Position numbers and translations under genes: made by a program
In this document: one piece after another, positions 17,233-26,532 of the stretch
How positions within the stretch are numbered: the first letter of the stretch is position 1
Layout: every line of letters begins with the position of its first letter
From: an uncultured Acetatifactor sp.
GTDB lineage: Bacteria; Bacillota; Clostridia; Lachnospirales; Lachnospiraceae
NCBI GenBank assembly: GCA_910589035.1
Contig: CAJUSI010000056.1
Coordinates: 46,913 to 110,912 of the forward strand
Direction of reading: 5' to 3'
DNA length: 64,000 nt
Notes under the pieces: generated by a model
What the model was told of the DNA's origin: nothing
Database searches by the model: none
Seen by the model: the letters and a program-made list of their open reading frames with translations, nothing else

Positions 17233-18513
17233 ATGGAAAAGTACACGCATGAGAAGGAAACCTTCCGCAGCAAAAAGGCCTTGAGCTGCGGAAACGAGGA
17301 TCTGGGAATTCTGGGGATCGAGCATACGCTGCTGAATATTAATCTTCCGGCCCTGATGTGGGAGAAACCGGAGGAGGATGCGATCTCCTTTGTCTGCCAG
17401 GGGAGGGAATACTGGTTTGACCGGAAGCAGGTGGAAAATATCGACCGTCATCTGCAGTATGCCTGGGGCTATGGAGTCTCGGCCACGGCCATTCTGCTGA
17501 ACTCCCCGGTGCGCTTTGAAAGCCACGGGGAGGAGGCCCTGTTAAAGAAGGTGATCCACCCGGATTTCCAGTGGGAGGATGAGAACGCCTTTATCAGCGC
17601 CTTCTCCATGGAAACGGAGGAGGGGAGGGAGTATTACCGAGCCTTTGTGGAATTCCTTGCCCTGCGCTATATGCGGGACGACGCGAAATACGGGAGAATC
17701 ACGGGGTTTATCGTCTCCAACGAGGTGAATACCCAGTGTGTCTGGGGAAACGCCGGGGAGAAGACCGTGGAGGAGTACGCCCGGGAATACACCAAAGCCC
17801 TGAAGCTCACATGGGAGGCTTCCCATAAGTACTGGGATGGGGCGGATGTCTATATGTCCCTGGATCACTGCTGGGGGGAGCGCTTTTATCCGGACCGTCC
17901 CTTAAGCGCATATAAGGGAAGGGAGCTGGTGGATCTGGTGTGCTGTTTTGGAAAGGAAATGGGAGATTTCGGATGGGGAATCGCCTATCATCCCTATCCG
18001 GAGGATTTGAATTATCCTGATTTTTACAATGACAGAATACCGAAATTTTATTTTGATACCAGGCAGATCACCTTCAAGAATATGGAGGTTCTTCATGCCT
18101 ACCTGGGGCAGGAGTCCTTCCTGTATCAGGGAAAGCGGCGGCCCATCGTACTTTCCGAGCAGGGATTTAATTCCAGAAGGGATGAGCTGACGGAGCTCCA
18201 GGGTGCGGCAGGCTTCGTTTTGGCCTATCAGAAGATGAAGCGCCTGCCGGGTATCCTGTGGATGACCCATCACGCCTACCTGGACAATCCCAAAGAGTTC
18301 GGCCTGAATCTGGGAATCCGGGAGAGAAATCCGGACGGGACGCCGGGAAGAAAACGTCCGATCTATGAAGCAATGAGGGATATGGGAACCGAACGGGAAG
18401 AAGAAAGGGTTGCCTGGGCCAGGGAATTTATCGGAGAATTGCTGTATCGGCAGCTGGAGTGCCCTGCGGTGCATGAGTGCGATGAAGATAGATCAAAAGA
18501 AATGGATTTCTAA
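17233..18513 (+). CDS. DUF5722-type predicted glycoside hydrolase
   Basis: A 426-residue soluble protein without a signal peptide, so probably cytosolic. It resembles DUF5722 proteins, which have the TIM-barrel fold of clan GH-A glycosidases. Candidate catalytic residues are Glu164 in SNEVN (acid/base) and Glu309 in LSEQGF (nucleophile); both motifs fit the clan. WGIAYHPYPED and WMTHHAYLD add substrate-site aromatic and His residues. GGAGGT precedes the ATG, 23 bp after the permease gene, so it is in the same operon and probably acts on the imported oligosaccharide. The linkage is not predictable. Confidence 0.75.
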   Translation: MEKYTHEKETFRSKKALSCGNEDLGILGIEHTLLNINLPALMWEKPEEDAISFVCQGREYWFDRKQVENIDRHLQYAWGYGVSATAILLNSPVRFESHGEEALLKKVIHPDFQWEDENAFISAFSMETEEGREYYRAFVEFLALRYMRDDAKYGRITGFIVSNEVNTQCVWGNAGEKTVEEYAREYTKALKLTWEASHKYWDGADVYMSLDHCWGERFYPDRPLSAYKGRELVDLVCCFGKEMGDFGWGIAYHPYPEDLNYPDFYNDRIPKFYFDTRQITFKNMEVLHAYLGQESFLYQGKRRPIVLSEQGFNSRRDELTELQGAAGFVLAYQKMKRLPGILWMTHHAYLDNPKEFGLNLGIRERNPDGTPGRKRPIYEAMRDMGTEREEERVAWAREFIGELLYRQLECPAVHECDEDRSKEMDF

Positions 18514-19843
18514 AACCGGGGATTACACGGTATACCGGATGATGGTTCCGGTGGTGCTGGAGCTGATTTTTACTTTCATTATCTCCAATATCAATCAGCT
18601 GATCATCAATCAGTTCTCGAAGGATGCCGTGGCCGCCACAACGGCCGCGGGATCATTTCTGTCATTGATGGTGAATCTGTACTCGATCTTCTATGTAGGG
18701 CAGGGAATTCTCCTGGCCCCCTGCTGGGGCAGGCGGGAATACTCCGAGGCGGGCAGAATCTGGACGGTGAGCTTATGCGATAATCTGCTGCTCAGCATTC
18801 TCCTTGCGGGAATCGGAATCTTCGGGGGTCCCTTTGTTCTGAAATGGATGCAGGTGCCCATGGAACTGGAGAAGATGGCGGGGGAATACCTGGCCATCGC
18901 TCTGGGGCTTTCTGCCTTTCAGGGAGCCGCTCTGACCTTTGCCTCTGCCTTTCGCTCCATCGGGGATATGAAGACTGTCATGCTGGGAAATACTCTCATC
19001 AACGGCAGCTGCGTCATTATGAATTATCTGGTATTGATCCTGATTCCCGCAGAGGAGCAGCGCCTTTATCAATATGTTCTGGCGGGTATTATTTCACAGA
19101 TTTTCGGCTGTGTATTCTATATTGCCAGAGCCTTAAGGAACGGACAGATCGAATTTCGGATATTTGTGCCGGAGTGGAGGGCGCAGTTCGGGAAGATCTC
19201 TGCCAGGATAGCGCGTTTCGGAGTATTCGGCGGTCTGGAGGGTGTTATTTATCTGGTGAGTCAGACAATTATCGTGGCCATGCTGGGAAAGCTGGGGACA
19301 GAGGCACTGCTGGTGAAGGGCTATACGGCGAACCTGACCAATTATCTCACGATTCCCGCCAGCGCCATATCCGTGGTGGCGGCCACTGTGATCGGCATGA
19401 GCATCGGAATGCTGGATGAAGAACGGGCGCAGGGGTGTCTGCGCAAATGCCTGAAGCTGGGGCTGGCGGCCACCGTCCTTCTCTGCGGAGCGGCGCTGTT
19501 GTTCGGACGGCGCTTTCTGGGATTGTACATTACGGAGTCCGAACTGACGGATGCCTGTATGCTGATTCTGGTCATTGATCTGGCGGTGGAAGTATTCCGC
19601 TGTGTGGCGGCTCTGATGGTGAGTGCGCTGAAAGCCATCGGTGACGTGAAGGCGACCTTCTATATGGTGATTGCCGGTTCGGTGCTGAATGTGGGGATAT
19701 CCTGGCTGCTGGGAATCGGGCTGGGACTGGGGCTTCCCGGAATCTGGGCCGGATACGGCGTGGATCTGGCATTTCGGGGGCTGCTGGGGATCTGGATATG
19801 GAGGAGACATGTGAAGCTTCACAGCTATCCCGTGCGGAGGTGA
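18473..19843 (+). CDS. MATE-family efflux transporter
   Basis: A 456-residue, roughly 12-helix protein of the MATE family, which exports cationic or drug-like molecules driven by Na+ or H+. The segments VPVVLELIFTFIISNINQLI and ASAFRSIGDMKT and the internally duplicated two-lobe pattern are typical. The start is uncertain: ATG at 18473 has a GGAG 13 nt upstream, while ATG at 18482 would also read in frame. Either choice overlaps the end of the DUF5722 gene, implying translational coupling. A MATE gene at the end of a sugar import operon is unusual. It might export a by-product, or the placement may be accidental. Confidence 0.92.
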   Translation: MSAMKIDQKKWISKTGDYTVYRMMVPVVLELIFTFIISNINQLIINQFSKDAVAATTAAGSFLSLMVNLYSIFYVGQGILLAPCWGRREYSEAGRIWTVSLCDNLLLSILLAGIGIFGGPFVLKWMQVPMELEKMAGEYLAIALGLSAFQGAALTFASAFRSIGDMKTVMLGNTLINGSCVIMNYLVLILIPAEEQRLYQYVLAGIISQIFGCVFYIARALRNGQIEFRIFVPEWRAQFGKISARIARFGVFGGLEGVIYLVSQTIIVAMLGKLGTEALLVKGYTANLTNYLTIPASAISVVAATVIGMSIGMLDEERAQGCLRKCLKLGLAATVLLCGAALLFGRRFLGLYITESELTDACMLILVIDLAVEVFRCVAALMVSALKAIGDVKATFYMVIAGSVLNVGISWLLGIGLGLGLPGIWAGYGVDLAFRGLLGIWIWRRHVKLHSYPVRR

Positions 19844-19900
19844 GAAGGGCTTTCCCGCGTGGCTGCCCGGACAGGGAGGCGGCAGATGCGGCAGACCGGA

Positions 19901-20082
19901 GGAAAGCCCTGCCGGAGTAGAGAAGCCTGTCGGGAGGAAAAACGGAGCCGTAGAGAAGCCCTGCCGGCGAAGAGAAGTCCGTCGGCAGGAAAAACGGAGC
20001 CAGATAGGAAAGCCCTGCCGGAGTAGAAAAGTCTGTCGGGAGGAAAAGGAGCCGGAGAGAAGCTCTGCCGGCGAAGAGAAGG
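19901..20082 (+). repeat. 53-nt tandem repeat, about 3.5 copies
   Basis: Imperfect units begin GAAGCCCTGCCGGMG and continue through TCGGGAGGAAAAACGGAGCC. Units start near 19902, 19955, 20008 and 20060. The array fills most of the 265-bp gap between the MATE and hydrolase genes and does not encode a plausible protein. Confidence 0.8.
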
Positions 20083-20108
20083 TGTGCTGAAAAGAGAAGG
20101 AGAGGAGT

Positions 20109-20951
20109 ATGAAAACCACATTATATATGCTGCAGGAACAGAGCCCCATACAGATGATGTCCTATGTGCTGCGGACGAAGGAGGGGAGGCTTGCGGTGAT
20201 CGACGGGGGAAACAAAGAGGATGGGGCGCATCTGCTGGATACGCTGATCCGCCTGGGCGGTCCGGAGCCGGAGGTGGATCTGTGGCTTTTGACCCATCCC
20301 CATTCGGACCATGTGAACGCGCTTCTGGAGATCTATTCCAGGCCGAATCCGCTGAAGGTCAAGGGGATATACAGCCATTTTCTGTCCTATGAATTTTACA
20401 GGGATAACGATTATCCGGGATGTACGGATGCCAGGACTACGAAGGAATTCAATCAGTTTGAGCGGGAACATCCGGAACTGTGTTTTACGCTTAGAAAGGG
20501 GCAGAGATTTGAGATCGGCTCGGCAGTGATCCATGTACTCCATGTGCCGGAGGGGGAAAAACTGCCCATGAACGTGATCAATAATTCTTCCTGTGTCTTC
20601 CGCCTGGATGCGGAGGGGCAGCGTATTCTCTTCCTGGGGGATCTGGGGGAAGAAGCAGGGGACAGGGTGCTTGAGACGGTTCCCCGGGAGGAGCTTCGGG
20701 CGGATTTCGTACAGATGGCTCACCATGGGCAATTCGGGGTGAAGAAAAGCTTTTATGAGGCGGCGGCTCCCAGGGCCTGTCTGTGGAATACGCCCCAGTG
20801 GCTCTGGGACAATACGCAGGGGGAGGGCTATAATACGGGGCCCTGGAAGACGGTGGAGGTACAGGGCTGGATGGCGGAACTGGGCGTGCGCCATCATTTT
20901 GTCACAAAGGACGGGGAACAGGTATTGGAGCTGCCCTGTAAACTGGACTGA
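20109..20951 (+). CDS. Metallo-beta-lactamase-fold hydrolase (ComEC C-terminal-like)
   Basis: A 280-residue protein with the metallo-beta-lactamase fold. VIDGGN near residue 35, then THPHSDHVNAL near 62-72, matches the metal-binding HxHxDH motif, and LFLGDLGEEAG and MAHHGQFGVKK supply the later Asp and His ligands. The pattern resembles the soluble hydrolase domain of ComEC/Rec2 and related phosphodiesterases. No signal peptide is seen. Ribosome binding site AAGGAGAGGAG. A second, distantly related MBL gene follows after 94 bp. Substrate unknown. Confidence 0.85.
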   Translation: MKTTLYMLQEQSPIQMMSYVLRTKEGRLAVIDGGNKEDGAHLLDTLIRLGGPEPEVDLWLLTHPHSDHVNALLEIYSRPNPLKVKGIYSHFLSYEFYRDNDYPGCTDARTTKEFNQFEREHPELCFTLRKGQRFEIGSAVIHVLHVPEGEKLPMNVINNSSCVFRLDAEGQRILFLGDLGEEAGDRVLETVPREELRADFVQMAHHGQFGVKKSFYEAAAPRACLWNTPQWLWDNTQGEGYNTGPWKTVEVQGWMAELGVRHHFVTKDGEQVLELPCKLD

Positions 20952-20987
20952 GTCGGATGAATGGATGCTTAGACAGCGCGTAATCAG

Positions 20988-21026
20988 TGCCTGATGTCCG
21001 CGCCAGGGCAGGGCGGACATCAGGCA
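20988..21026 (+). repeat. Perfect 14-bp inverted repeat between two MBL genes
   Basis: TGCCTGATGTCCGC (20988-21001) pairs perfectly with GCGGACATCAGGCA (21013-21026) around an 11-nt loop. No T-tract follows, so it may stabilise mRNA or bind a protein rather than terminate. Confidence 0.8.
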
Positions 21027-21045
21027 GCGCAGAAACGAGGGGAAA

Positions 21046-21882
21046 ATGAAAATAAAATATCTTGGAACCGGGGCGTCGGAGGGAATTCCCGGACTGTTCT
21101 GTCACTGTCCTGTCTGTGAGTATGCCAGGCAGCAGGGGGGCAAGGAAATAAGGACCAGGGCACAGGCTTTGGTTAATGAGGATATTCTGCTGGATTTCGG
21201 GCCGGATACCTATCTGCACCTTCTGCGGTATCAGCTGGATCTTGCAAAAATAAGGGCATGTCTGGTGACCCATACCCACGGAGACCATCTGTTTGAAAAT
21301 GAACTGCTGATGCGTGCGAAGAATTTTGCCTATTACGAGGAAGAGATTCCGCCGCTCTATGTCTTTGGGAGCTGCGAGGTGGAGGATGCGCTTGCACCAG
21401 GGGAGAACGGTTTCTTTACGGAGGACGGAAGAGTGCGGTTTAATGAGCTGGCAGCGTATAAGGAGACGGCCTTCGGGGATTATTTTATCACCCCCCTGCC
21501 GGCCAGCCACGGTACCCAGGAGCCTTTCATTTACCTGATACGCCAGGGAGACAGAACCCTGCTTTACGCCCATGACACGGATTATTTCTATGAAGGAGTC
21601 TGGGAATACCTTCAGGAGAATAAAGTGAAAATCAATCTCGCCTCCCTGGATTGCACGGAGGGAACACGCCATATCAAAGGCGGGCATTCGGGGCATATGG
21701 ATCTGGAGAGGAACCGGGCTGTCCGGGAGAGGATGCTGGAGCAGGGAATTGCGGATGGGAAAACGGTGTTTGTGGCCAGTCATATCTGCCACGGCGGGAG
21801 AATGAGCCATTCAGAGGCGGTGAAACCGGAGATCAGCAGGGGCATTGTGATTGCCTATGACGGGATGGAGCTGGAAGTCTGA
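21046..21882 (+). CDS. PhnP-like metallo-beta-lactamase-fold phosphodiesterase
   Basis: A 278-residue MBL-fold protein. It opens KIKYLGTGASEGIPG, carries FCHCPVCEYAR (two Cys in a CxxC near residues 22-25), LVTHTHGDHLFENEL near 72-86, and ASHGT and YAHDTDYF later. The CxxC and the THTHGDH motif resemble PhnP and tRNase Z-like phosphodiesterases, which use two metals and sometimes a structural zinc. No phosphonate genes are nearby, so the natural substrate may be a cyclic nucleotide or cyclic phosphate. GAGGGGAAA precedes the ATG. Confidence 0.82.
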   Translation: MKIKYLGTGASEGIPGLFCHCPVCEYARQQGGKEIRTRAQALVNEDILLDFGPDTYLHLLRYQLDLAKIRACLVTHTHGDHLFENELLMRAKNFAYYEEEIPPLYVFGSCEVEDALAPGENGFFTEDGRVRFNELAAYKETAFGDYFITPLPASHGTQEPFIYLIRQGDRTLLYAHDTDYFYEGVWEYLQENKVKINLASLDCTEGTRHIKGGHSGHMDLERNRAVRERMLEQGIADGKTVFVASHICHGGRMSHSEAVKPEISRGIVIAYDGMELEV

Positions 21883-21904
21883 AATTGATTTTTGCGAGGG
21901 CCAA

Positions 21905-21949
21905 ATACCCTGCAGCAAGCCTGGTACCACATAGCTTGCTGCGGGGTAT
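21905..21949 (+). terminator. 16-bp hairpin after the PhnP-like gene, dispersed-palindrome family
   Basis: ATACCCTGCAGCAAGC pairs with GCTTGCTGCGGGGTAT (one G-T pair) around a 13-nt loop, followed by ATTATTT. It may terminate weakly. The GCTTGCTGCGGGG arm recurs at 40329-40341, and similar elements lie at 25112-25184 and 43544-43577. Confidence 0.65.
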
Positions 21950-22065
21950 ATTATTTCAGGAGGTAAAGGAGCTGCCTGGAACGGAGTTTTGACTTGCAAG
22001 TAGTTATGAAAACTACAAGGGAGGGAACAAAAAACCGTAAAAAGAGATAACAACAACAAAAACAG

Positions 22066-22094
22066 TTGATATTTCGTACAAGAAGTGGTATCCT
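22066..22094 (+). promoter_or_regulatory. Sigma-A promoter for the DegV gene
   Basis: TTGATA (22066-22071), a 17-nt spacer and TATCCT (22089-22094), leaving a leader of about 33 nt. Confidence 0.5.
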
Positions 22095-22133
22095 ATACTT
22101 TACAAAGACTTGGTACGAAAGGTAATGATTTTT

Positions 22134-23042
22134 ATGAGCGAAACATTCCATATTATCAGCGACGGCTCCTGTGATCTGCCGGAAGCGCTTGTAAAGGAAA
22201 AGAATCTCACGGTGGTGCCCTTTTATGTATCCTTTGACGATGAGCATTATCTGAAGGAAGGTACGGAGATGGGCGTTCGGGATTTTTATCAGCAAATGGT
22301 GGACAGGAAGGGGGTATATCCCAAATCTTCCATGCCCTCCGCCCAGGACTATGAGGAAGTGTTCCGGCCCTATGCCCGGGACGGGGTGCCGGTTATCTGC
22401 ATCTGCATCACCACGAAATTCAGCGGTTCCATGCAGTCTGCGCTCAATGCCAGAGCCATGCTGCTGGAGGAGTATCCGGAGGCAAGGATTGCCGTAATTG
22501 ATTCCTGTATTAATACGGTGCTCCAGGGACTGTATGTTCTGGAGGCCTGCGCCCTGAGGGACAGCGGCATGGGCTATGAGGCGGTGATTGACCGGCTGGA
22601 GGAGATCAAGAGCACGGGCAGGATTTTCTTCACCGTGGGGGATATGGAATATTTAAAGCATGGCGGACGAATCGGCAAGGTGGCCGCCGTTGCGGGCAGT
22701 ATATTGGGGATCCGTCCGGTGATCACCCTGAAGGAGGGGGAAATCTTTCCCTCCGGCATCGGCAGGGGGAGGAAGCGCACCACGGAAAAGGCGATAGAGC
22801 TTCTGCTGAATTATCTGTCCGAGAATGGCGGAAAAATCGGGAATTACAGCATTGCCATCGGCTTCGGCTATGATTATGACGAAGCGGCGGAATTTAAGAA
22901 GCATACCCTGGAAACCCTGCGGGACAAGGGGTATGCCGTTCAGGATAAGGACATTCCCCTGTATCAGATAGGCGCTACTATCAGCGTGCACACAGGCCCC
23001 TATCCGTTGGGCTTCGGAATTGTGGAGAAAGGGATTCTGTAG
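22134..23042 (+). CDS. DegV family fatty-acid-binding protein
   Basis: A 302-residue DegV protein. Members bind a fatty acid and serve the FakA/FakB route that phosphorylates exogenous fatty acids for phospholipid synthesis. ISDGSCDLPEAL near the start, SSMPSAQDY, CITTKFSGSMQSA and LKHGGRIGKV are the family signatures. The ATG at 22134 is preferred because AAAGG lies 12 nt upstream; two earlier in-frame starts are poorly spaced. No fakA gene is nearby. Transcription probably ends at the hairpin 23162-23191 inside the convergent HAD gene. Confidence 0.92.
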   Translation: MSETFHIISDGSCDLPEALVKEKNLTVVPFYVSFDDEHYLKEGTEMGVRDFYQQMVDRKGVYPKSSMPSAQDYEEVFRPYARDGVPVICICITTKFSGSMQSALNARAMLLEEYPEARIAVIDSCINTVLQGLYVLEACALRDSGMGYEAVIDRLEEIKSTGRIFFTVGDMEYLKHGGRIGKVAAVAGSILGIRPVITLKEGEIFPSGIGRGRKRTTEKAIELLLNYLSENGGKIGNYSIAIGFGYDYDEAAEFKKHTLETLRDKGYAVQDKDIPLYQIGATISVHTGPYPLGFGIVEKGIL

Positions 23043-23154
23043 GATTCCTGCTTTTCCGCAGGACAGGCATGGGGCGCCAGGGCGGAGAGGTTCATGCCTG
23101 TTATGAATTCAGAACTATTTTGCCCTGCCTGAAGAAGAGGCAGGATCCGGGAAT

Positions 23155-23976
23155 TCAGAGGGCTTCTGTGCAGTGCTGCAGAAGCTTTTTTACATTGGAA
23201 AAACAATAATCCGCGGGATAGGGAGTATCGGCCATATCCTCCGGCTTCGCCTCACCGGTAAACAGAACACAGGTATCCACTTCCCCGTTAATTCCGCAGG
23301 CGATATCCGTGTAGAGTCTGTCCCCCACCACCAGAGTCTCTTCCCTGGTAAATCCGGAGCGGGTGAGACATAAGTCTACCACATCCCGGCTGGGCTTGCC
23401 CAGATAGACGGGCTTCCTGCCGGTGGAATCCGTGATCATATTGCAGATGGCGCCGCAGTCGGGCACAAAGCCGAACTCGATGGGGCAGCATAAATCGGGA
23501 TTGGTGGCGTAGAAGGGCGCTTTTGTGGTGGAGAGCACCCTGCAGACCTGTATCAGCTTATGGTAGGTGAGCTCGCTGTCGTAGGCGGCCACCACACAGT
23601 CGATATCCTCCAGGGCCTCTTCCGTTACATGGAGGCCGTTCCTGCGCAGCTCCGCCAGAAAGGAGGCGGTTCCCAGGACAAAGATTTTCCCCTCTGCGTA
23701 ATGCTCCTTCAGGAATCGGAGGGTCATATAGCCGGAGGTGATGAACTGCTCCGACCTGGTCTCGAGACCGAATACCCGGCGGAAGCGTTCTACATAGTCC
23801 ATGGCGCTGCGGGTGGAATTGTTGGTGATAAAATAGGATTTGCCGCCTATGCCGCTGATATGCTGCAGCAGTTCGGCGCTGCCCTCATAGAGAGTGTTGC
23901 CCACGGCAAGGGTGCCGTCGATGTCGAAGAGAAAGAGCTTCTTATGCTTTAGCCGGTCTGATTTGTCTGGATTCAT
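23155..23976 (-). CDS. HAD-IIA family phosphatase (NagD-like)
   Basis: A 273-residue haloacid dehalogenase of subclass IIA. Motif I is FDIDGTLAVG near residues 17-26, motif II is FITNNSTRS, GKPS carries the motif III Lys, and VVGDRLYTDI is motif IV. Relatives dephosphorylate sugar phosphates, nucleotides or 4-nitrophenyl phosphate. The start follows GGGAGGT and a good promoter lies upstream. The last codons overlap a terminator-like hairpin that serves the convergent DegV gene. Natural substrate unknown. Confidence 0.92.
   Translation of the reverse strand: MNPDKSDRLKHKKLFLFDIDGTLAVGNTLYEGSAELLQHISGIGGKSYFITNNSTRSAMDYVERFRRVFGLETRSEQFITSGYMTLRFLKEHYAEGKIFVLGTASFLAELRRNGLHVTEEALEDIDCVVAAYDSELTYHKLIQVCRVLSTTKAPFYATNPDLCCPIEFGFVPDCGAICNMITDSTGRKPVYLGKPSRDVVDLCLTRSGFTREETLVVGDRLYTDIACGINGEVDTCVLFTGEAKPEDMADTPYPADYCFSNVKKLLQHCTEAL
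23162..23191 (+). terminator. Terminator for the DegV gene inside the HAD gene
   Basis: GCTTCTG (23162-23168) pairs with CAGAAGC (23179-23185), followed by six T's. The hairpin lies within the last codons of the opposite-strand gene. Confidence 0.75.
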
Positions 23977-24081
23977 ATGGATACCTCCCTGCGCGCTTTG
24001 GCGCGCATACCAATCAAAATTGCACTTTTATGACAGGCTGCCGGGAAATGCCTGTCCCATGTTCTTTCCGTTCCGAAGTAC

Positions 24082-24111
24082 AGTATAACACAGGCGGGGA
24101 GGCGGTGTAAA
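24082..24111 (-). promoter_or_regulatory. Promoter for the HAD phosphatase gene
   Basis: On the minus strand, TTTACA (24111-24106), an 18-nt spacer and TATACT (24087-24082) with an extended -10 TG. Leader of about 100 nt. Confidence 0.65.
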
Positions 24112-24134
24112 TGCCGGAATGCGTTTTTGCCAGG

Positions 24135-24164
24135 TTGCGGATACGGTCTGCGGTATGGTATAAT
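24135..24164 (+). promoter_or_regulatory. Promoter for the exonuclease III gene
   Basis: TTGCGG (24135-24140), an 18-nt spacer and TATAAT (24159-24164) with an extended -10 TG. A second extended -10, TGGTATACT, sits at 24250-24258 and could act as a closer promoter. Confidence 0.6.
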
Positions 24165-24290
24165 GTTGGGAGCTTGAAAGTCATATATCCGCTTCGTGGC
24201 CGCTTGATGTCCCGGGGCCTGCAGCGGTGGTGTTGACTTTCTGCGCACATGGTATACTGGGTTTAATTGACAAACAAGGGAGGGAAAAAC

Positions 24291-25043
24291 ATGAAACTGA
24301 TTTCCTGGAATGTAAACGGCTTGCGGGCCTGCATGCAGAAGGGATTTATGGATTTTTTTAACCAGGCGGACGCGGATATATTCTGCCTGCAGGAGACGAA
24401 GCTCCAGGCGGGGCAGCTGGAACTGGAACTGCCGGGCTACTGTCAGTATTGGAACTATGCGGAGAAGAAGGGGTACTCGGGCACGGCGATTTTCTCAAAG
24501 AAGGAGCCTCTGAAGGTAACCTTCGGCATCGGGGCGGAGGAGCACGATCAGGAAGGGCGGGTGATTACCGCGGAATATGAGGAGTATTTCGTGGTTACGG
24601 TCTATGTGCCCAATTCCCAGAGGGAGCTTACAAGGCTTGACTACCGGATGCAGTGGGAGGAGGCCTTCCTGAGCTACGTGAAGGGTCTGGAAAAGAGCAA
24701 GCCCGTGATCTACTGCGGGGATCTGAATGTGGCCCATCAGGAGATCGACCTGAAGAATCCGAAGTCCAATCACCACAACGCGGGCTTTACCGACCAGGAG
24801 AGAAAATGCTTCGGCAGGGTGCTGGAAAGCGGATTTGTGGACACCTTCCGGTATTTCTATCCCGATAAAAAGGATGTCTATTCCTGGTGGTCCTATATGG
24901 CCCAGGCCAGAGCCAGGAACACAGGGTGGCGCATCGATTATTTTGTGGCGTCCCGGGCTTTGTCGGATTGTCTGGCGGACGCGAAGATCCATATGGAGGT
25001 CATGGGTTCCGACCATTGCCCTGTGGAGCTGGATTTAAAATAG
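24291..25043 (+). CDS. xth: Exodeoxyribonuclease III
   Basis: A 250-residue apurinic/apyrimidinic endonuclease and 3'-5' exonuclease of the ExoIII/ExoA type used in base excision repair. [10 protein letters not shown] at residues 4-13, Glu35 in [37 protein letters not shown] and GSDHCPVEL are the diagnostic motifs. The ATG at 24291 follows GGGAGGG; an upstream TTG extension is unlikely. It is a monocistronic gene with its own promoter, convergent with aroA, and a multi-arm palindromic element at 25112-25184 lies between them. Confidence 0.96.
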   Translation: MKLISWNVNGLRACMQKGFMDFFNQADADIFCLQETKLQAGQLELELPGYCQYWNYAEKKGYSGTAIFSKKEPLKVTFGIGAEEHDQEGRVITAEYEEYFVVTVYVPNSQRELTRLDYRMQWEEAFLSYVKGLEKSKPVIYCGDLNVAHQEIDLKNPKSNHHNAGFTDQERKCFGRVLESGFVDTFRYFYPDKKDVYSWWSYMAQARARNTGWRIDYFVASRALSDCLADAKIHMEVMGSDHCPVELDLK

Positions 25044-25111
25044 GCCGTTCCCGATTGGTCCGATCAGGATTCCGGTGGGTTCCTTTCTGCACAATCAGCG
25101 CTGTATTTGAT

Positions 25112-25184
25112 CCCCGCGAGCAAACATTGTTCGTCGAGTAAGCGTTGCTTGCTGAGCAACGAGGCAGGCTTGCTTGCAGCGGGG
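25112..25184. repeat. Multi-arm palindromic element between xth and aroA
   Basis: Outer arms CCCCGC (25112-25117) and GCGGGG (25179-25184) enclose AGCAA/TTGCT pairings and an inner 7-bp hairpin CGTTGCT/AGCAACG (25143-25161). It could end both convergent transcripts, though no T-tract follows, and it resembles the other CTTGC(T/A)GCGGGG elements in the window. Confidence 0.65.
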
Positions 25185-25188
25185 GGAC

Positions 25189-26532
25189 TCAGGAACGGGG
25201 CGCCGGCGTCCGGAACTGACCTGCAATGCGGTCAAGCACTTCAAAATATTCTTCGAAGGTCTTGCGGCAGCAGCCGGGATTGCGGATGTCAATGCCGGGG
25301 CTGCGCAGGCCTGTCAGGGCGAAGCCCATGGCCATACGGTGATCCTCATAGGTATCCACCTCGGAAGGGCGGGGGCTGCCCGGATAAATGGTGATGCTGC
25401 TATCCGATGCCTCACAGCGGATGCCCATTTTGGCCAGCTGCGCGGCAATGCCTGCGATCCGGTCGCTCTCCTGATAGCGGATATGGCCGATCCCCGTGAT
25501 GCGGGTGGGGCCGTCGGCGTAGGGGGCGATGGCTGCCAGGGTGATGGCCTGGTCGGAACAGGCGGACATATCCGCGGTAACGCCGCGGAAGCTTCCGGCC
25601 TCCGGGGGCGACAGCAGGATTCCCTCAGGGGTATCCTGGGCATGGCAGCCCATTTTCTCCAGAATCCTGATAAATTCCACATCTCCCTGCAGGGAATCGA
25701 AATGCACCTGCTCCACCAGGACGGGAAGGCTCAACAGGGGACTCATGGCGTAAAAATAACAGGCGGCGGACACATCCGGTGCCACCAGGTAATCCCGGGC
25801 CCGATACTGCTGGCCGGCTGCGGTCAGAAAGGCATTGTCCCCGGTTTTCAACGCGCGGACTCCGAACTGCTCCATCATTTTCAGGGTCATTTCGATATAG
25901 GCCATACCGTGAGAGCCTTCTATACAGGCGGTGAAATCCTTTTCGCACAGGCAGGAGGAGATCAGCAGGGCGCTGAGAAACTGGCTGCTGCCGTCGATAT
26001 TGACGCCGATACTGTCCTTCTGAAAGCCATGCCCCTGCAGGGTGAAGGGGAAATGGCCCCGGGGGCCGCCTTCCTTGTAACGGATTTCGCATCCCAGCGC
26101 TTCCAGGGAATCCAGAAGAGGCGCCATGGGGCGTCGGCGCATCTGCTCCGAGGCGTCCATATGATAGATTCCGTGGGAGAGCCCCAGGAAAGCCGTCAGG
26201 AAACGGGCGGCGGTTCCCGCACTGCCCACATACAGGGATGCCTCAGACCGGGGAATCTCCCCTCCCAGGCCCCGGACGGCAATGGTCCTGCCGGCTTCGT
26301 CCACCCGGGTCTCAAAGCCGAGATCCTGAATACATTTCAGGAAATGCCTGGAATCGTCGGAGAACAGCACGCCCTTCAGACAGGAAACTCCGTCGGCCAG
26401 GGTGGCCAGAAGCAGCGCCCGGTTGGTGATGCTCTTGGAACCGGGGACGCTGACCTTAAGCGGACAGGTCATGTGCGCAGGGGCCTCCTGCAATGCCTGA
26501 TATAAACAGGGAACTTTATAAGTATTTTCCAT
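25189..26532 (-). CDS. aroA: 3-phosphoshikimate 1-carboxyvinyltransferase (EPSP synthase)
   Basis: A 447-residue enzyme that joins phosphoenolpyruvate to shikimate 3-phosphate in aromatic amino acid synthesis. PGSKSITNRALLLATLADG near residue 28, GSAGTAARFLTAFL, GVNIDGSSQFLSALL and YQESDRI are the family motifs. I chose the ATG at 26532 because GGAGAGG is then 9 nt away; the ATG at 26541 abuts it. The longer open frame to 26760 crosses the promoter and is not coding. No other aro genes are adjacent, so it stands alone on the minus strand with a roughly 190-nt leader. Confidence 0.95.
   Translation of the reverse strand: MENTYKVPCLYQALQEAPAHMTCPLKVSVPGSKSITNRALLLATLADGVSCLKGVLFSDDSRHFLKCIQDLGFETRVDEAGRTIAVRGLGGEIPRSEASLYVGSAGTAARFLTAFLGLSHGIYHMDASEQMRRRPMAPLLDSLEALGCEIRYKEGGPRGHFPFTLQGHGFQKDSIGVNIDGSSQFLSALLISSCLCEKDFTACIEGSHGMAYIEMTLKMMEQFGVRALKTGDNAFLTAAGQQYRARDYLVAPDVSAACYFYAMSPLLSLPVLVEQVHFDSLQGDVEFIRILEKMGCHAQDTPEGILLSPPEAGSFRGVTADMSACSDQAITLAAIAPYADGPTRITGIGHIRYQESDRIAGIAAQLAKMGIRCEASDSSITIYPGSPRPSEVDTYEDHRMAMGFALTGLRSPGIDIRNPGCCRKTFEEYFEVLDRIAGQFRTPAPRS

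Noticed and set aside
25174..26505. Long plus-strand frame antisense to aroA
   Set aside because: It mirrors the aroA codons, has no start signals and resembles no protein family.
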